DNA from: UBA3792 sp946185305
GTDB lineage: Bacteria > Bacillota > Clostridia > Christensenellales > CAG-138
Direction of reading: 5' to 3'
Length of the DNA: 25,112 bases
NCBI GenBank assembly: GCA_946185305.1
Contig: CAMHJE010000016.1
Location: forward strand, 1 to 25,112
Positions 1 through 7,134 of this stretch are shown here, one piece after another. A program made the position numbers and the translations under genes. Below the pieces are notes generated by a model. The model searched no databases and was not told the DNA's origin. It was given only the letters and a program-made list of their open reading frames with translations. Numbering within the stretch: position 1 is the stretch's first letter; each line of letters starts with the position of its first letter.

Positions 1-17
1 TTTTTTATTTTTCCCTT

Positions 18-26
18 TGCTATACT
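18..26 (+). promoter_or_regulatory. Extended -10 promoter of the first GH3 gene
   Basis: TGC followed by TATACT forms an extended -10 element about 44 bases before the start codon at 70. The matching -35 would sit at the very left edge, where only T-rich sequence is visible, so the promoter is only partly seen. The ribosome binding site AAGGAGGAG lies at 55-63, six bases before the ATG. Confidence 0.4.
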
Positions 27-69
27 GTATATAAAGAGACAACCTCGTCAAAACAAGGAGGAGAAGAAC

Positions 70-3030
70 ATGGCAAAAACGCAAAGGGTCAAAAAGCCGC
101 ATCCCGTGCGGCACAGTCTGCTGTTGGTGCTGACGGCGCTGCTGACGGCGGTATTCCTTGCCGCAAGCGTATCGTGGAGCATCTTCGGCGGCATCGTTGA
201 AACGCTGATCGGCGGCGCAACGCCGGTCACAACGGCGGAGCAGCAGGCAGCGGTACGGGACAGCGCCCGCGCAGTCGCGGACGAGGTGCAGCGCGAGGGC
301 ATGGTGCTGCTGCAAAACCGCGACGCCGTTCTGCCACTTTCCAATACAGTCAAAAAGGTCAATGTATTCGGCTGGGCGAGCATCGCGTGGCTCGGCGGCG
401 GCAGCGGCTCCGGCGGCGTATCGAGCGTTGAAACCGACCTTTTGAAAGCCCTTGCCGATTACGGTGTCGAAACGAATACCGCGCTCACGGACATGTACCG
501 CAATTTCCAAAGCGGGCGCGAATATACGCGCACCCTCAGCGCGTATCCGGAGCAGAGCGGACGGCTGTATGAGCCGAGCGTATCGGACAAGAATTACTAT
601 TCCGATGCCCTTCTTTCGGACGCTGAGGCGTTCTCCGATACGGCGTTTGTCGTGATCGGGCGGCTTGCGGGCGAATCGAACGACGCCACCAAGCAGCAAT
701 ACAAGCGCACGACGGCAGGCGGCGACATCGTTGTGGACGACGCTCGCACGATGCTCGATCTCTCGACCGAAGAAATCGAGCTGTTGACCTATGTGGGTGC
801 GCAGTACGGCAACGTCGTTGTGTTGATCAACAGCACAAACGTCATGGTGCTCGGTCCGCTCGAAACGATTCCGGGTATCGATGCGGTCGTGCTCGCGGGA
901 CTGACCGGCCAGTATGCGGCAGAGGTCATTCCCGCCGTGCTGTGGGGCGAGGTCTCCCCCTCCGGCCGCACCGCCGATACGTTTGCCTACGATCTTTCCA
1001 CCGCCGCGACCTATGCGACCGCGGGACTGGAGGGCGTCGGTCGCTACACCGGTGCGGACGGGCTTTACCCGATGCTGGACGGCATTACGAACGGCAACCT
1101 CGATTCCCCCGCCGCCTACACGCAAGTCAGTTATCTCGACTATATCGAGAATATCTACGTCGGCTACCGCTGGTATGAAACCGCAGATGCCGAGGGCTAT
1201 TGGGACGGCGTGCAAAACGAATACGGTGCGGACTACGACGGCGTCGTGCAATACCCGTTCGGCTATGGCCTGAGCTACACGGATTTTTCCTGGGAAGTCG
1301 TCAATGCCCCCGAAACGGCGCTGACCGAAAACGGCACGGTCGCCGCCACAGTCAAGGTGACGAACACCGGCAGCGTCGCAGGCAAGGACGTTGTGGAGCT
1401 GTACTATACCGCGCCGTACACCAAGGGCGGCATCGAAAAAAGCGCTGTGGAGCTTGCGGCGTTTGAAAAGACGAAGCTGCTGCAGCCGGGCGAAAGCGAA
1501 GAATTGACACTCACCTTTGCCGTGCGCGATATGGCAAGCTATGATGGCTACGACAAGAACGGCAATGGCTTTGCGGGCTATGAGCTGGATCCCGGTACTT
1601 ACATCGTTTCGCTGCGGCGCGACGCGCACACGGTCGTCGAAGCGTTCGATCTGACCCTTGCCGAAAACGTACAGTACCCGACCGACGCGGTCACGGGCGC
1701 GAAGGTATCGAATAAGTTCACCGGTGCGGACGCCATCGACGGCGTGCCGCTGGACGGCGAGGGCACCGAAAACATCACCTACCTTTCCCGTGCGGACTTT
1801 GCCGGGACGTTCCCCAAGGCCGCCACGCCGTCCCGCCCGATGGCAGACAGCCTGAAGGCGCTGAACCTCTACACCGCGGACATGGCGGATGCTGCCATCG
1901 ACCCAAGCGACAAGCCGATCACAACCGGCGCAAGGAACGGACTGGCTTTGGAGGAAAACGGTCTGACGACGGCGCTTGGCTATCGGCTCGGCAGCGATTA
2001 TGACGCACCCGAATGGGATGCGCTGCTCGATCAGCTTTCCATTGCGGAAATGACCAAGCTGTTCACCGGCGCATACAGCGGGATCGCCGTACCGGAGAGC
2101 GCTGGAATGCTGCGCGGCAAGGATGCGGACGGCCCTTCGCAGATCGGCGGCTTTACCGGCATGGGCGCGGGAACGGGCTTCCCGTCGAGCAGCACGCTCA
2201 CGCAGACGTGGAATAAGGAATTGGCACATCGGGTCGGGCTTGCCATCGGCCGCGAAGCCCTGCAAAGCGGCTATACCGGCTGGTACGCACCCGCAACGAA
2301 CCTGCACCGCAGTCCGTTCAACGGCAGAAACTATGAATACTATTCCGAGGACGGTTTCCTGTCCGGCGAGATCTGCGGCAATACCGTCATGGGTGCGAAC
2401 GAAGCGGGCGTGTATACCTACGTCAAGCACTTCGTCTGCAACGACGGCGAGGCGGGCATCTACCGCGACTCGGTCTATATCTGGATGCCGGAGCAGGCGC
2501 TGCGTGAAATCTATCTGCAGCCGTTCCAAATGCTCGTCGAGCAGTACGACGCGGTCGGATTCATGTCGAGCTACAACCGCATCGGCGCGGTTTGGGCCGG
2601 CGGCAGCAAGGCGCTGCTTACGGGCGTGCTGCGCAATGAATGGGATTTTAGGGGCGCGGTCATTACGGACTATGCTGACCACCACCAATTCATGAACGGC
2701 GATCAGGCGCTGCGGGCAGGCGGCAGCCTTTGGATGAGCGGCGCCACGGGCGGCAGCTTTGCCTTTGAGACCTCCTCCGCTACGTTCCAAAACGCGCTGC
2801 GCCGCGCGGTCAAGGAAACGCTGTACATGATGCTGCATGTGCGTGCCGTCAACCGCGACTATGCGAACGGCGATGCGACGCTTCTCCGTCCGCAGTTCCG
2901 CACCGGCATGAACCTCGGCTTTGTCGAGCCGCTGTTCATTGCGCTCGCCGTCGTCTTTGCCCTTCTTGCGCTATGGTGCATCGTCCTTTTGGTGCGCGAC
3001 CGGAAGCTGAAAAAAGCGGCGCGGCATTGA
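70..3030 (+). CDS. Membrane-anchored, domain-permuted GH3 beta-glycosidase
   Basis: This is a glycoside hydrolase family 3 enzyme of 986 residues, probably a beta-glucosidase or beta-xylosidase acting on oligosaccharides outside the cell. The domain order is reversed compared with classical GH3. The GH3 C-terminal (alpha/beta sandwich) domain comes first, with its PFGYGLSY end motif at 396-403. A fibronectin-III-like domain follows at about 415-530, and the (beta/alpha)8 domain comes last. In that last domain the RNYEYYSEDG motif and K786-H787 bind substrate, and D867 in VITDY is the expected nucleophile. A basic N-terminus plus a hydrophobic helix (about 16-42) and a C-terminal helix (about 945-975) followed by basic residues suggest anchoring at both ends. 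AAGGAGGAG six bases upstream supports the start. It stands alone and ends at a clear terminator. Substrate cannot be told from sequence. Confidence 0.9.
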   Translation: MAKTQRVKKPHPVRHSLLLVLTALLTAVFLAASVSWSIFGGIVETLIGGATPVTTAEQQAAVRDSARAVADEVQREGMVLLQNRDAVLPLSNTVKKVNVFGWASIAWLGGGSGSGGVSSVETDLLKALADYGVETNTALTDMYRNFQSGREYTRTLSAYPEQSGRLYEPSVSDKNYYSDALLSDAEAFSDTAFVVIGRLAGESNDATKQQYKRTTAGGDIVVDDARTMLDLSTEEIELLTYVGAQYGNVVVLINSTNVMVLGPLETIPGIDAVVLAGLTGQYAAEVIPAVLWGEVSPSGRTADTFAYDLSTAATYATAGLEGVGRYTGADGLYPMLDGITNGNLDSPAAYTQVSYLDYIENIYVGYRWYETADAEGYWDGVQNEYGADYDGVVQYPFGYGLSYTDFSWEVVNAPETALTENGTVAATVKVTNTGSVAGKDVVELYYTAPYTKGGIEKSAVELAAFEKTKLLQPGESEELTLTFAVRDMASYDGYDKNGNGFAGYELDPGTYIVSLRRDAHTVVEAFDLTLAENVQYPTDAVTGAKVSNKFTGADAIDGVPLDGEGTENITYLSRADFAGTFPKAATPSRPMADSLKALNLYTADMADAAIDPSDKPITTGARNGLALEENGLTTALGYRLGSDYDAPEWDALLDQLSIAEMTKLFTGAYSGIAVPESAGMLRGKDADGPSQIGGFTGMGAGTGFPSSSTLTQTWNKELAHRVGLAIGREALQSGYTGWYAPATNLHRSPFNGRNYEYYSEDGFLSGEICGNTVMGANEAGVYTYVKHFVCNDGEAGIYRDSVYIWMPEQALREIYLQPFQMLVEQYDAVGFMSSYNRIGAVWAGGSKALLTGVLRNEWDFRGAVITDYADHHQFMNGDQALRAGGSLWMSGATGGSFAFETSSATFQNALRRAVKETLYMMLHVRAVNRDYANGDATLLRPQFRTGMNLGFVEPLFIALAVVFALLALWCIVLLVRDRKLKKAARH

Positions 3031-3119
3031 AAGGCTGACCGGCAGAAGATATCCAAATCCGAAGTATTATTTTGGGCCTGCGTCTCCATTTGATAACAGC
3101 TGAATAAACCGGACAATGA

Positions 3120-3156
3120 AATCGGAGAGAGTCGCCTTGCTCTCCGATTCTTTTTT
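3120..3156 (+). terminator. Rho-independent terminator of the first GH3 gene
   Basis: A perfect 10-bp stem, AATCGGAGAG (3120-3129) with CTCTCCGATT (3140-3149), has a 10-base loop and is followed by C and six T residues. It lies about 90 bases after the GH3 stop codon. Confidence 0.85.
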
Positions 3157-3160
3157 ACGT

Positions 3161-3388
3161 TCACCGCGAAGTCCGAAACGGTTTGTCTTTTTTCGACGCA
3201 TTGCGCTCAGCTTTTTCTTGCTTCAAAAACCGCGCGACAAAGTCTTCGGGAACGAACGCCGGATAACACTGAGCAGAAAACGCGTAAGAGAAAACGCTTT
3301 TGGGCAGGTCATATTTGAATCTACTGTGTACAAGACGGACAGTTCATACGGGAATGGCATAGCGGAACGTGTCTGCCAACTTGCCGGC
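3161..3388 (-). pseudogene. Remnant of an unrecognised protein-coding gene
   Basis: Read on the minus strand, this spacer between two terminators looks coding in one frame. It starts with GKLADTFRYAIPV, then a TGA stop, then about 60 open codons including PAFVPEDFVARFLKQEK, and ends in a lysine-rich tail before TGA at 3161-3163. There is no start codon after the internal stop and no ribosome binding site. Another frame gives a 45-codon ORF from an ATG, also without a ribosome binding site. I do not recognise the product. It may be the decayed 3' end of a lost gene, or chance coding-like sequence. Confidence 0.3.
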
Positions 3389-3398
3389 TTGGACAGAC

Positions 3399-3427
3399 AA
3401 AAAAAGGCGCAGCTGCAAAGCCGCGCC
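3399..3427 (-). terminator. Terminator of the TetR/flavodoxin operon
   Basis: On the minus strand, GGCGCGGCT and AGCTGCGCC pair over nine positions (one G-U) around a four-base loop, followed by seven T residues. It begins 17 bases after the stop codon of the DUF4405 gene. Confidence 0.88.
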
Positions 3428-3443
3428 GATCCGTTATATGGCT

Positions 3444-4121
3444 TCAAATATGTTGTTGCGTTCTCTTTTTTATGTCGATCCACTTGATAAATATTGCCGT
3501 ACACGTTCCGACCAGCGCAAACGCAATCAGCATCGCAAGGTATTCCGCGAACACAAGCACAGCCGATTTGTCGTAATCGAAAAACGCAAACGGCGAACGG
3601 AAAAACATATAATCCGTGATGCCGCTTTTGATAAACAGCCAAAGGCCGACGCCCGCAATAACGGTGCAGAGGATTGCAAGGGTCGTTTTGACCGTCTTGT
3701 TCCACGTCGCCGTCATGGTCGGAAGATGCAGGCCGAGATGCACGCCCATCAGCACGAACGACCAATAGGACATGGCAAGGTGGAACTGCCGCGCAAACGA
3801 TACGGGCAACATCCCGTAAAGGAACGGCGCCGCGTGCGCGCTCATCGCCATGCCGCACAGCGCCGTCAGCGCGATCGCCGCAAGCAGCAGCGTGTTGATC
3901 GCGGTCGTGACGATCCGGTAAGCGTTGTATTTGCCTTTGAACAGCGCGGCGTACCACTTGCGGTTTAAGAGATGGTGCAGGATCAGCACGGCGGTCATGC
4001 CGATGCCGAACCATTCGTGCAGCACCTCGCCCGTCACCTGATACGCCATCAGGCACAGAAGAAGGACGGTCATGCATACGTCCACGATCATTTTGATGGT
4101 TTTCGTCCGTTTTGCCTGCAT
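3444..4121 (-). CDS. DUF4405 membrane protein, possible b-type cytochrome
   Basis: A 225-residue integral membrane protein of the DUF4405 type. About five or six hydrophobic helices are visible (near 11-29, 37-51, 70-94, 114-133, 146-165 and 187-212). Histidines lie in or beside the helices: H35, H49, H50, H96, H114, H128 and H132. This spacing is reminiscent of heme-ligating membrane cytochromes, so a role in passing electrons across the membrane is an inference. It is the last gene of the operon, 17 bases after the flavodoxin lipoprotein, with GGAGG seven bases before its ATG. Pairing with an exported flavodoxin suggests the two are redox partners. The exact reaction is unknown. Confidence 0.75.
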   Translation of the reverse strand: MQAKRTKTIKMIVDVCMTVLLLCLMAYQVTGEVLHEWFGIGMTAVLILHHLLNRKWYAALFKGKYNAYRIVTTAINTLLLAAIALTALCGMAMSAHAAPFLYGMLPVSFARQFHLAMSYWSFVLMGVHLGLHLPTMTATWNKTVKTTLAILCTVIAGVGLWLFIKSGITDYMFFRSPFAFFDYDKSAVLVFAEYLAMLIAFALVGTCTAIFIKWIDIKKRTQQHI

Positions 4122-4138
4122 TAGCGTCCTCCGTTTGC

Positions 4139-4879
4139 TTATTTCAGTCCGTTGATCCAGTTTTTAAGGTCGCTTTCCGATACACTGCCCGAAAAGCGCT
4201 TGCCGTCGAGCCAGCTGCCGCCGTTGGCGTGCTCTGCAAGGTTTTTGCCGCTTCTGCCAAGGCCGGAGCTTGCGGACGTGCAGAACGGGATCATCACGGC
4301 GCTGCCGAAGTCATAGCTTTCGACGAACGTATCGAGAATGCGCGGCTCCTCGCCCCACCAGATTGGATAGCCGACGTAGATGCGCTCGTAACCCGTAAGG
4401 TCGAGCGTTTCGCTTGCAATCGCGGGGCGAACCGAAGAATCGTTCTGTTCCTTGGTCGTGCGGCTGTTGGAATCGTGCCAGTTCAGATCCGCATCGGAAT
4501 ACGGCTCGGCGGCAAGGATTTCGTAAAGGTCCGCGTCCTCGATCGCGGCGATCTTTTCGGCTACGCCCTTGGTCGTGCCGGTTGCGGAAAATACGACGAC
4601 GAGAACGGTCTTATGCGGTGCCGGTCTTTCGGTCGGCTCCGCGGTCGGCGCTTCGGTCTGCTCGGCAGGCGCCGCGGGCTGTTCGGATTCCGGCGCTGCT
4701 GTCGGTTCGGGTTCCGGCGCCGCAGTCGGTTCCGCCGCAGGCGCTTCGGTCACAGCAGCTTTCGGCGGCTCGTTCGTCACGGCTGCCGCCGTCGGCTGTT
4801 CCTGTGCGGCGGGCGTGCCGCACGCGAAGAGATTCATCGCCAATACGGCGATCAGAAGCAATAAAACGGTCTTTTTCAT
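4139..4879 (-). CDS. Flavodoxin-domain lipoprotein
   Basis: A 246-residue exported lipoprotein. A short basic N-terminus and hydrophobic stretch end in the lipobox LFAC, with the lipidated cysteine at C20. A low-complexity linker of Ala, Pro, Glu and Thr (about 21-88) holds the globular domain away from the membrane. Residues 90-246 form a flavodoxin fold: the FMN phosphate loop is SATGTT at 98-103, and the second flavin loop contains YPIWWGEEP (171-179). It should carry FMN outside the cytoplasm and exchange electrons with a membrane partner, most simply the DUF4405 protein encoded next. The gene starts 10 bases after the cupin gene, and AAGGAGC overlaps that gene's stop codon. Its electron donor and acceptor are unknown. 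Confidence 0.85.
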   Translation of the reverse strand: MKKTVLLLLIAVLAMNLFACGTPAAQEQPTAAAVTNEPPKAAVTEAPAAEPTAAPEPEPTAAPESEQPAAPAEQTEAPTAEPTERPAPHKTVLVVVFSATGTTKGVAEKIAAIEDADLYEILAAEPYSDADLNWHDSNSRTTKEQNDSSVRPAIASETLDLTGYERIYVGYPIWWGEEPRILDTFVESYDFGSAVMIPFCTSASSGLGRSGKNLAEHANGGSWLDGKRFSGSVSESDLKNWINGLK

Positions 4880-4889
4880 GAAAAGCTCC

Positions 4890-5645
4890 TTAGCTCAGTT
4901 GGTTGTAATCCTCTGCCGCCACCGGTTCGCACCATTCGGTGCTTGCCTGTTCCCCCGCGACCTCAATCGCCAGATGGGAAAACCATTCGCCCGGCGCGGC
5001 GCCGTGCCAATGCTTGACTTCGGCGGGAATGTTGATCACCGTTCCCGGCGTCATCTCGACGGGTGCCTTGCCCCATGCCTGATAATACCCTCTGCCGCCG
5101 ACGCAGATCAGCATCTGACCGCCGCCGCTTTTGGCATGATGGATGTGCCAGTTGTTGCGGCAGCCCGGTTCGAACGTGACGTTGAACACCGGCACCTGCT
5201 CGGTCGAAACCGGCGCAAGATAGCTTTGCCCGACAAAGAATCTGCCGTACGGGTTCGGTTCGCCGATCGGGAAGCAGATCGTGTTCTGATACCGGTCGCG
5301 CTCCGTCAGCGCGGGCGTTTCCTCGTTCCACACCTCTTTGGCGAGGCGGAACACCGCCCAGCCCTTCGGCCAGCCGACGTACATCGTCGCATGGGTGATG
5401 ATCGCGGCGATCTCCTCCTTCGTCACGCCGTGCGCCTTCGCGTTTTGCAAATGATAGGTCAGCGACGAATCCGTGATGCCCGACGCCATCAGAGACACGA
5501 CCGTGACGATGCACTTCGTTTTCACGTCAATCGCTTCGTCGTTCCAGACCTCGCCGAACAGCACATCGTCGTTGAGATGCGCAAACATCGGCGCAAAGGC
5601 GCCGAGCTGATTCCGTCCTGCCGTCTGTACGATTTTTTCGCTCAT
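4890..5645 (-). CDS. Carboxymuconolactone decarboxylase-family/cupin fusion protein
   Basis: A 251-residue cytoplasmic protein of two domains. Residues about 20-105 are a carboxymuconolactone decarboxylase (CMD)-type helical domain, with C45, H65 and H85 in the usual positions; it lacks the CxxC pair of AhpD peroxidases. Residues about 145-232 are a cupin barrel with probable metal ligands H167, H169 and H212, but Q177 stands near where the usual glutamate ligand would be. Such fusions are common in anaerobes and poorly characterised. A role in quinone or electrophile metabolism is only inferred from neighbours. I chose the start at 5645 because GGAGG lies nine bases before it; an upstream ATG at 5759 would overlap the monooxygenase gene. 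Confidence 0.82.
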   Translation of the reverse strand: MSEKIVQTAGRNQLGAFAPMFAHLNDDVLFGEVWNDEAIDVKTKCIVTVVSLMASGITDSSLTYHLQNAKAHGVTKEEIAAIITHATMYVGWPKGWAVFRLAKEVWNEETPALTERDRYQNTICFPIGEPNPYGRFFVGQSYLAPVSTEQVPVFNVTFEPGCRNNWHIHHAKSGGGQMLICVGGRGYYQAWGKAPVEMTPGTVINIPAEVKHWHGAAPGEWFSHLAIEVAGEQASTEWCEPVAAEDYNQLS

Positions 5646-5661
5646 ATTCAAAATCCTCCGT

Positions 5662-5988
5662 TTATTTCCGCAAAAAATGTTCATCCGATTGCGGCGCGTC
5701 CATCGAGGTAAAACGTTTCGCCTCCATGTGCAGGTCGTATTTTTCCCGCAAGGCTGCAAGTCGCGCCATCATCGGGCTTTGGTGATGCGCGTCGATCGCC
5801 GCCTGATCTTCCCACGAATCGATCAAAAGCACCGTTTCGGGATCGTCCGTCGGAACGAAGTATCGGTACATTAGATTGCCCTTTTCGGCGCGGATCGCAT
5901 CCGCAATGCCGCTTCGTTCCATCTCCTCGGCAAACGCCCGCGCGCTGCCGTTTTTGCCGTGGTAATATAAATTGACCGTGATGCTCAT
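5662..5988 (-). CDS. Antibiotic biosynthesis monooxygenase (ABM) domain protein
   Basis: A 108-residue single-domain protein of the ABM/YgiN-like ferredoxin-fold group. Family-like features are a first strand with NLYYH, a central ETVLLIDSWED strand (51-61) and an AIDAHHQSP helix (64-72). Members act as small cofactor-free monooxygenases on quinols or other aromatics, or as heme-degrading proteins; which applies here cannot be seen. Its ATG overlaps the TetR stop codon as ATGA, pointing to translational coupling with the regulator. An upstream ATG at 6021 in the same frame lies inside the tetR coding end and is unlikely. The CMD/cupin gene follows after 16 bases. Confidence 0.82.
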   Translation of the reverse strand: MSITVNLYYHGKNGSARAFAEEMERSGIADAIRAEKGNLMYRYFVPTDDPETVLLIDSWEDQAAIDAHHQSPMMARLAALREKYDLHMEAKRFTSMDAPQSDEHFLRK

Positions 5989-6623
5989 TTCTCTGTTCTC
6001 CCTTCTACCAGCAGCCCGCAAATGCAGGTATGGGTGATTTCATAAACGGATTGATAGGTGTACTGTACGCCCGCGTCGCGCATCGCGGCGCGCTGCTTTT
6101 CGGTCACCGCCGTGTAAGGATAGACGCCGAACAGAAACGGGAAGAACACATAGATGAACCGCTCGACGCCGTTTTCGTCGAGTTCTGGGCAGAACTTTTC
6201 GAGAATCCGGCGCACATTGGCAAGCGATTTGCCGTAAGCAGTCTTGAACGAGGTCAGGCGCTCCTGCCGGCTGTTCGCCTCCATGTCGAAATTGTTCATC
6301 GAAAGGAGTTTCAAAAGCTGCATCCGTTTTTCGAGCGAGCGTGCAAGCTTGTCTGCGAGCTGTTCCCTCGTCAACGTTTCATTCTCCGACAGGATCGCTT
6401 CAAGATCCGCGTTCCAGCGGTCGTATTCGCGTTCAAACAAAGCAAGAAAGATTTCCTCCTTCGTCTCGAAATAGTTGTAGATCGTCGGGCGCGAAAACGG
6501 CACTGCGTTTCCGATCTCCTTGAGCGTAATATCCTTGAAGCTCATCGACTGATAGAGCGTTTCGCAGGCATTGATGATCGTCTCGCGCCGCTGCGCGACC
6601 GTTTCCGGCGTTCCCTTGACCAT
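5985..6623 (-). CDS. TetR/AcrR-family repressor of the redox operon
   Basis: A 212-residue TetR-family regulator. The N-terminal DNA-binding domain spans about 10-58, with the helix-turn-helix and signature SRPTIYNYFETKEEIF at about 44-59. The rest is a variable helical ligand-binding domain. It is the first gene of a five-gene operon and overlaps the monooxygenase start by four bases, so it most likely controls its own operon. Two copies of a TTGACA-N3-TGTCAA palindrome in its promoter are the obvious binding sites. AAGAGGT lies eight bases before the ATG. The inducer is unknown; the operon content suggests a quinone or aromatic compound. Confidence 0.88.
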   Translation of the reverse strand: MVKGTPETVAQRRETIINACETLYQSMSFKDITLKEIGNAVPFSRPTIYNYFETKEEIFLALFEREYDRWNADLEAILSENETLTREQLADKLARSLEKRMQLLKLLSMNNFDMEANSRQERLTSFKTAYGKSLANVRRILEKFCPELDENGVERFIYVFFPFLFGVYPYTAVTEKQRAAMRDAGVQYTYQSVYEITHTCICGLLVEGRTEK

Positions 6624-6654
6624 GCTCGGTTACCTCTTTTCCTCCCGCATATCG

Positions 6655-6669
6655 TTGACATCGTGTCAG
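6655..6669 (-). promoter_or_regulatory. TetR operator copy 2 (at the transcription start)
   Basis: TTGACATCGTGTCAG is a palindrome of two 6-base arms around three bases, with one mismatch in the right arm. It lies just after the expected transcription start of the tetR promoter. Its centre is 36 bases from the centre of the perfect copy at 6691-6705. Confidence 0.7.
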
Positions 6670-6676
6670 CAGTGGC

Positions 6677-6705
6677 AGTATAACACGGTGTTGACATTGT
6701 GTCAA
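6677..6705 (-). promoter_or_regulatory. Promoter of the tetR operon
   Basis: On the minus strand this is TTGACA (6700-6705), a 17-base spacer and TATACT (6677-6682), nearly the sigma-A consensus. Such a strong promoter next to a repressor gene suggests tight repression with strong induced expression. Confidence 0.8.
6691..6705 (-). promoter_or_regulatory. TetR operator copy 1 (over the -35)
   Basis: TTGACATTGTGTCAA is a perfect 6-3-6 palindrome. On the minus strand its first arm is itself the -35 hexamer, so a bound regulator would block RNA polymerase directly. Confidence 0.75.
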
Positions 6706-6849
6706 TATAGAAATCGAGTATCTTCCAGTATTTCTCTGCAACTGCGAGGCAGAAAAGCCGAGGGCAGTTCTCAGTTTTCTCCTTTTTGTATTTCGTTTAT
6801 TTGTTAGACAGCTTCTCCTACAGTACGGTGACTTTATCCGGGTCGTATT

Positions 6850-7002
6850 ATTCAGTATCTTGCAAAAGCCGTTCTTGTCTTCGTCGCTGTCGATATCGAG
6901 CTTGCCGGTGCGGAGGTTATCGCTGCCGCTCAAAAGTGTCACAACCGCCATCGGTGCCGTGGTGTTTCCGCTGTTGACGTAACAGAACCATTTTGTGCGC
7001 AC
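6850..7002 (-). pseudogene. Short coding-like remnant in the 6.7-7.1 kb spacer
   Basis: The minus strand here reads as about 50 codons with the same base preference as real genes nearby (many codons ending in C or G). It includes APMAVVTLLSGSDNLRTGKL followed by an acidic DIDSDEDKNG stretch that resembles a calcium-binding loop. The only start is a GTG at 7002 without a ribosome binding site. The frame loses its coding character before the tetR promoter. It is probably a fragment of a surface or exported protein, but I do not recognise the family. The rest of the spacer (6706-6849) shows no gene. Confidence 0.25.
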
Positions 7003-7007
7003 AGAAC

Positions 7008-7040
7008 GTGAGCGATCCGGTATACCGCCGAATCGCTCGC
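7008..7040. other. Long imperfect hairpin or cruciform in spacer
   Basis: GTGAGCGAT (7008-7016) pairs with ATCGCTCGC (7032-7040), and the enclosed CGGTATACCG (7018-7027) is itself a perfect palindrome. Plus-strand sequence after it (TTCTGTTTTG) is T-rich, as for a weak terminator, but no plus-strand gene leads into it. A second folded segment, with GGAAG and CTTCC arms and a CTTTTT tail on the plus strand, lies near 7084-7116. Confidence 0.35.
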
Positions 7041-7134
7041 TTCTGTTTTGGCATCAAGTTAATTCAATTCATCACCTTTTTCGGAGGAAGCACGCCGTGC
7101 CGTTCTTCCGCTTTTTCCGAGATTAATGTTTGCA

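Noticed and set aside
3223..4077. Long minus-strand ORF of 284 codons
   Set aside because: It overlaps the DUF4405 gene in another frame, lacks a ribosome binding site and reads as Arg/Ala-rich shadow sequence.
4620..4800. Repetitive GC-rich tract that might be a DNA repeat array
   Set aside because: It is the degenerate Ala/Pro/Glu/Thr linker of the flavodoxin lipoprotein, not an independent repeat element.
4569..5711. Plus-strand ORF of 380 codons
   Set aside because: It is antisense to the flavodoxin lipoprotein and CMD/cupin genes; the Gly/Ala/Ser stretch mirrors the Pro/Ala linker of the lipoprotein.
7082..7120. Possible terminator of the second GH3 gene
   Set aside because: The stem has no T-run on the minus strand; the T-rich tail is on the plus strand, the wrong direction for this gene.
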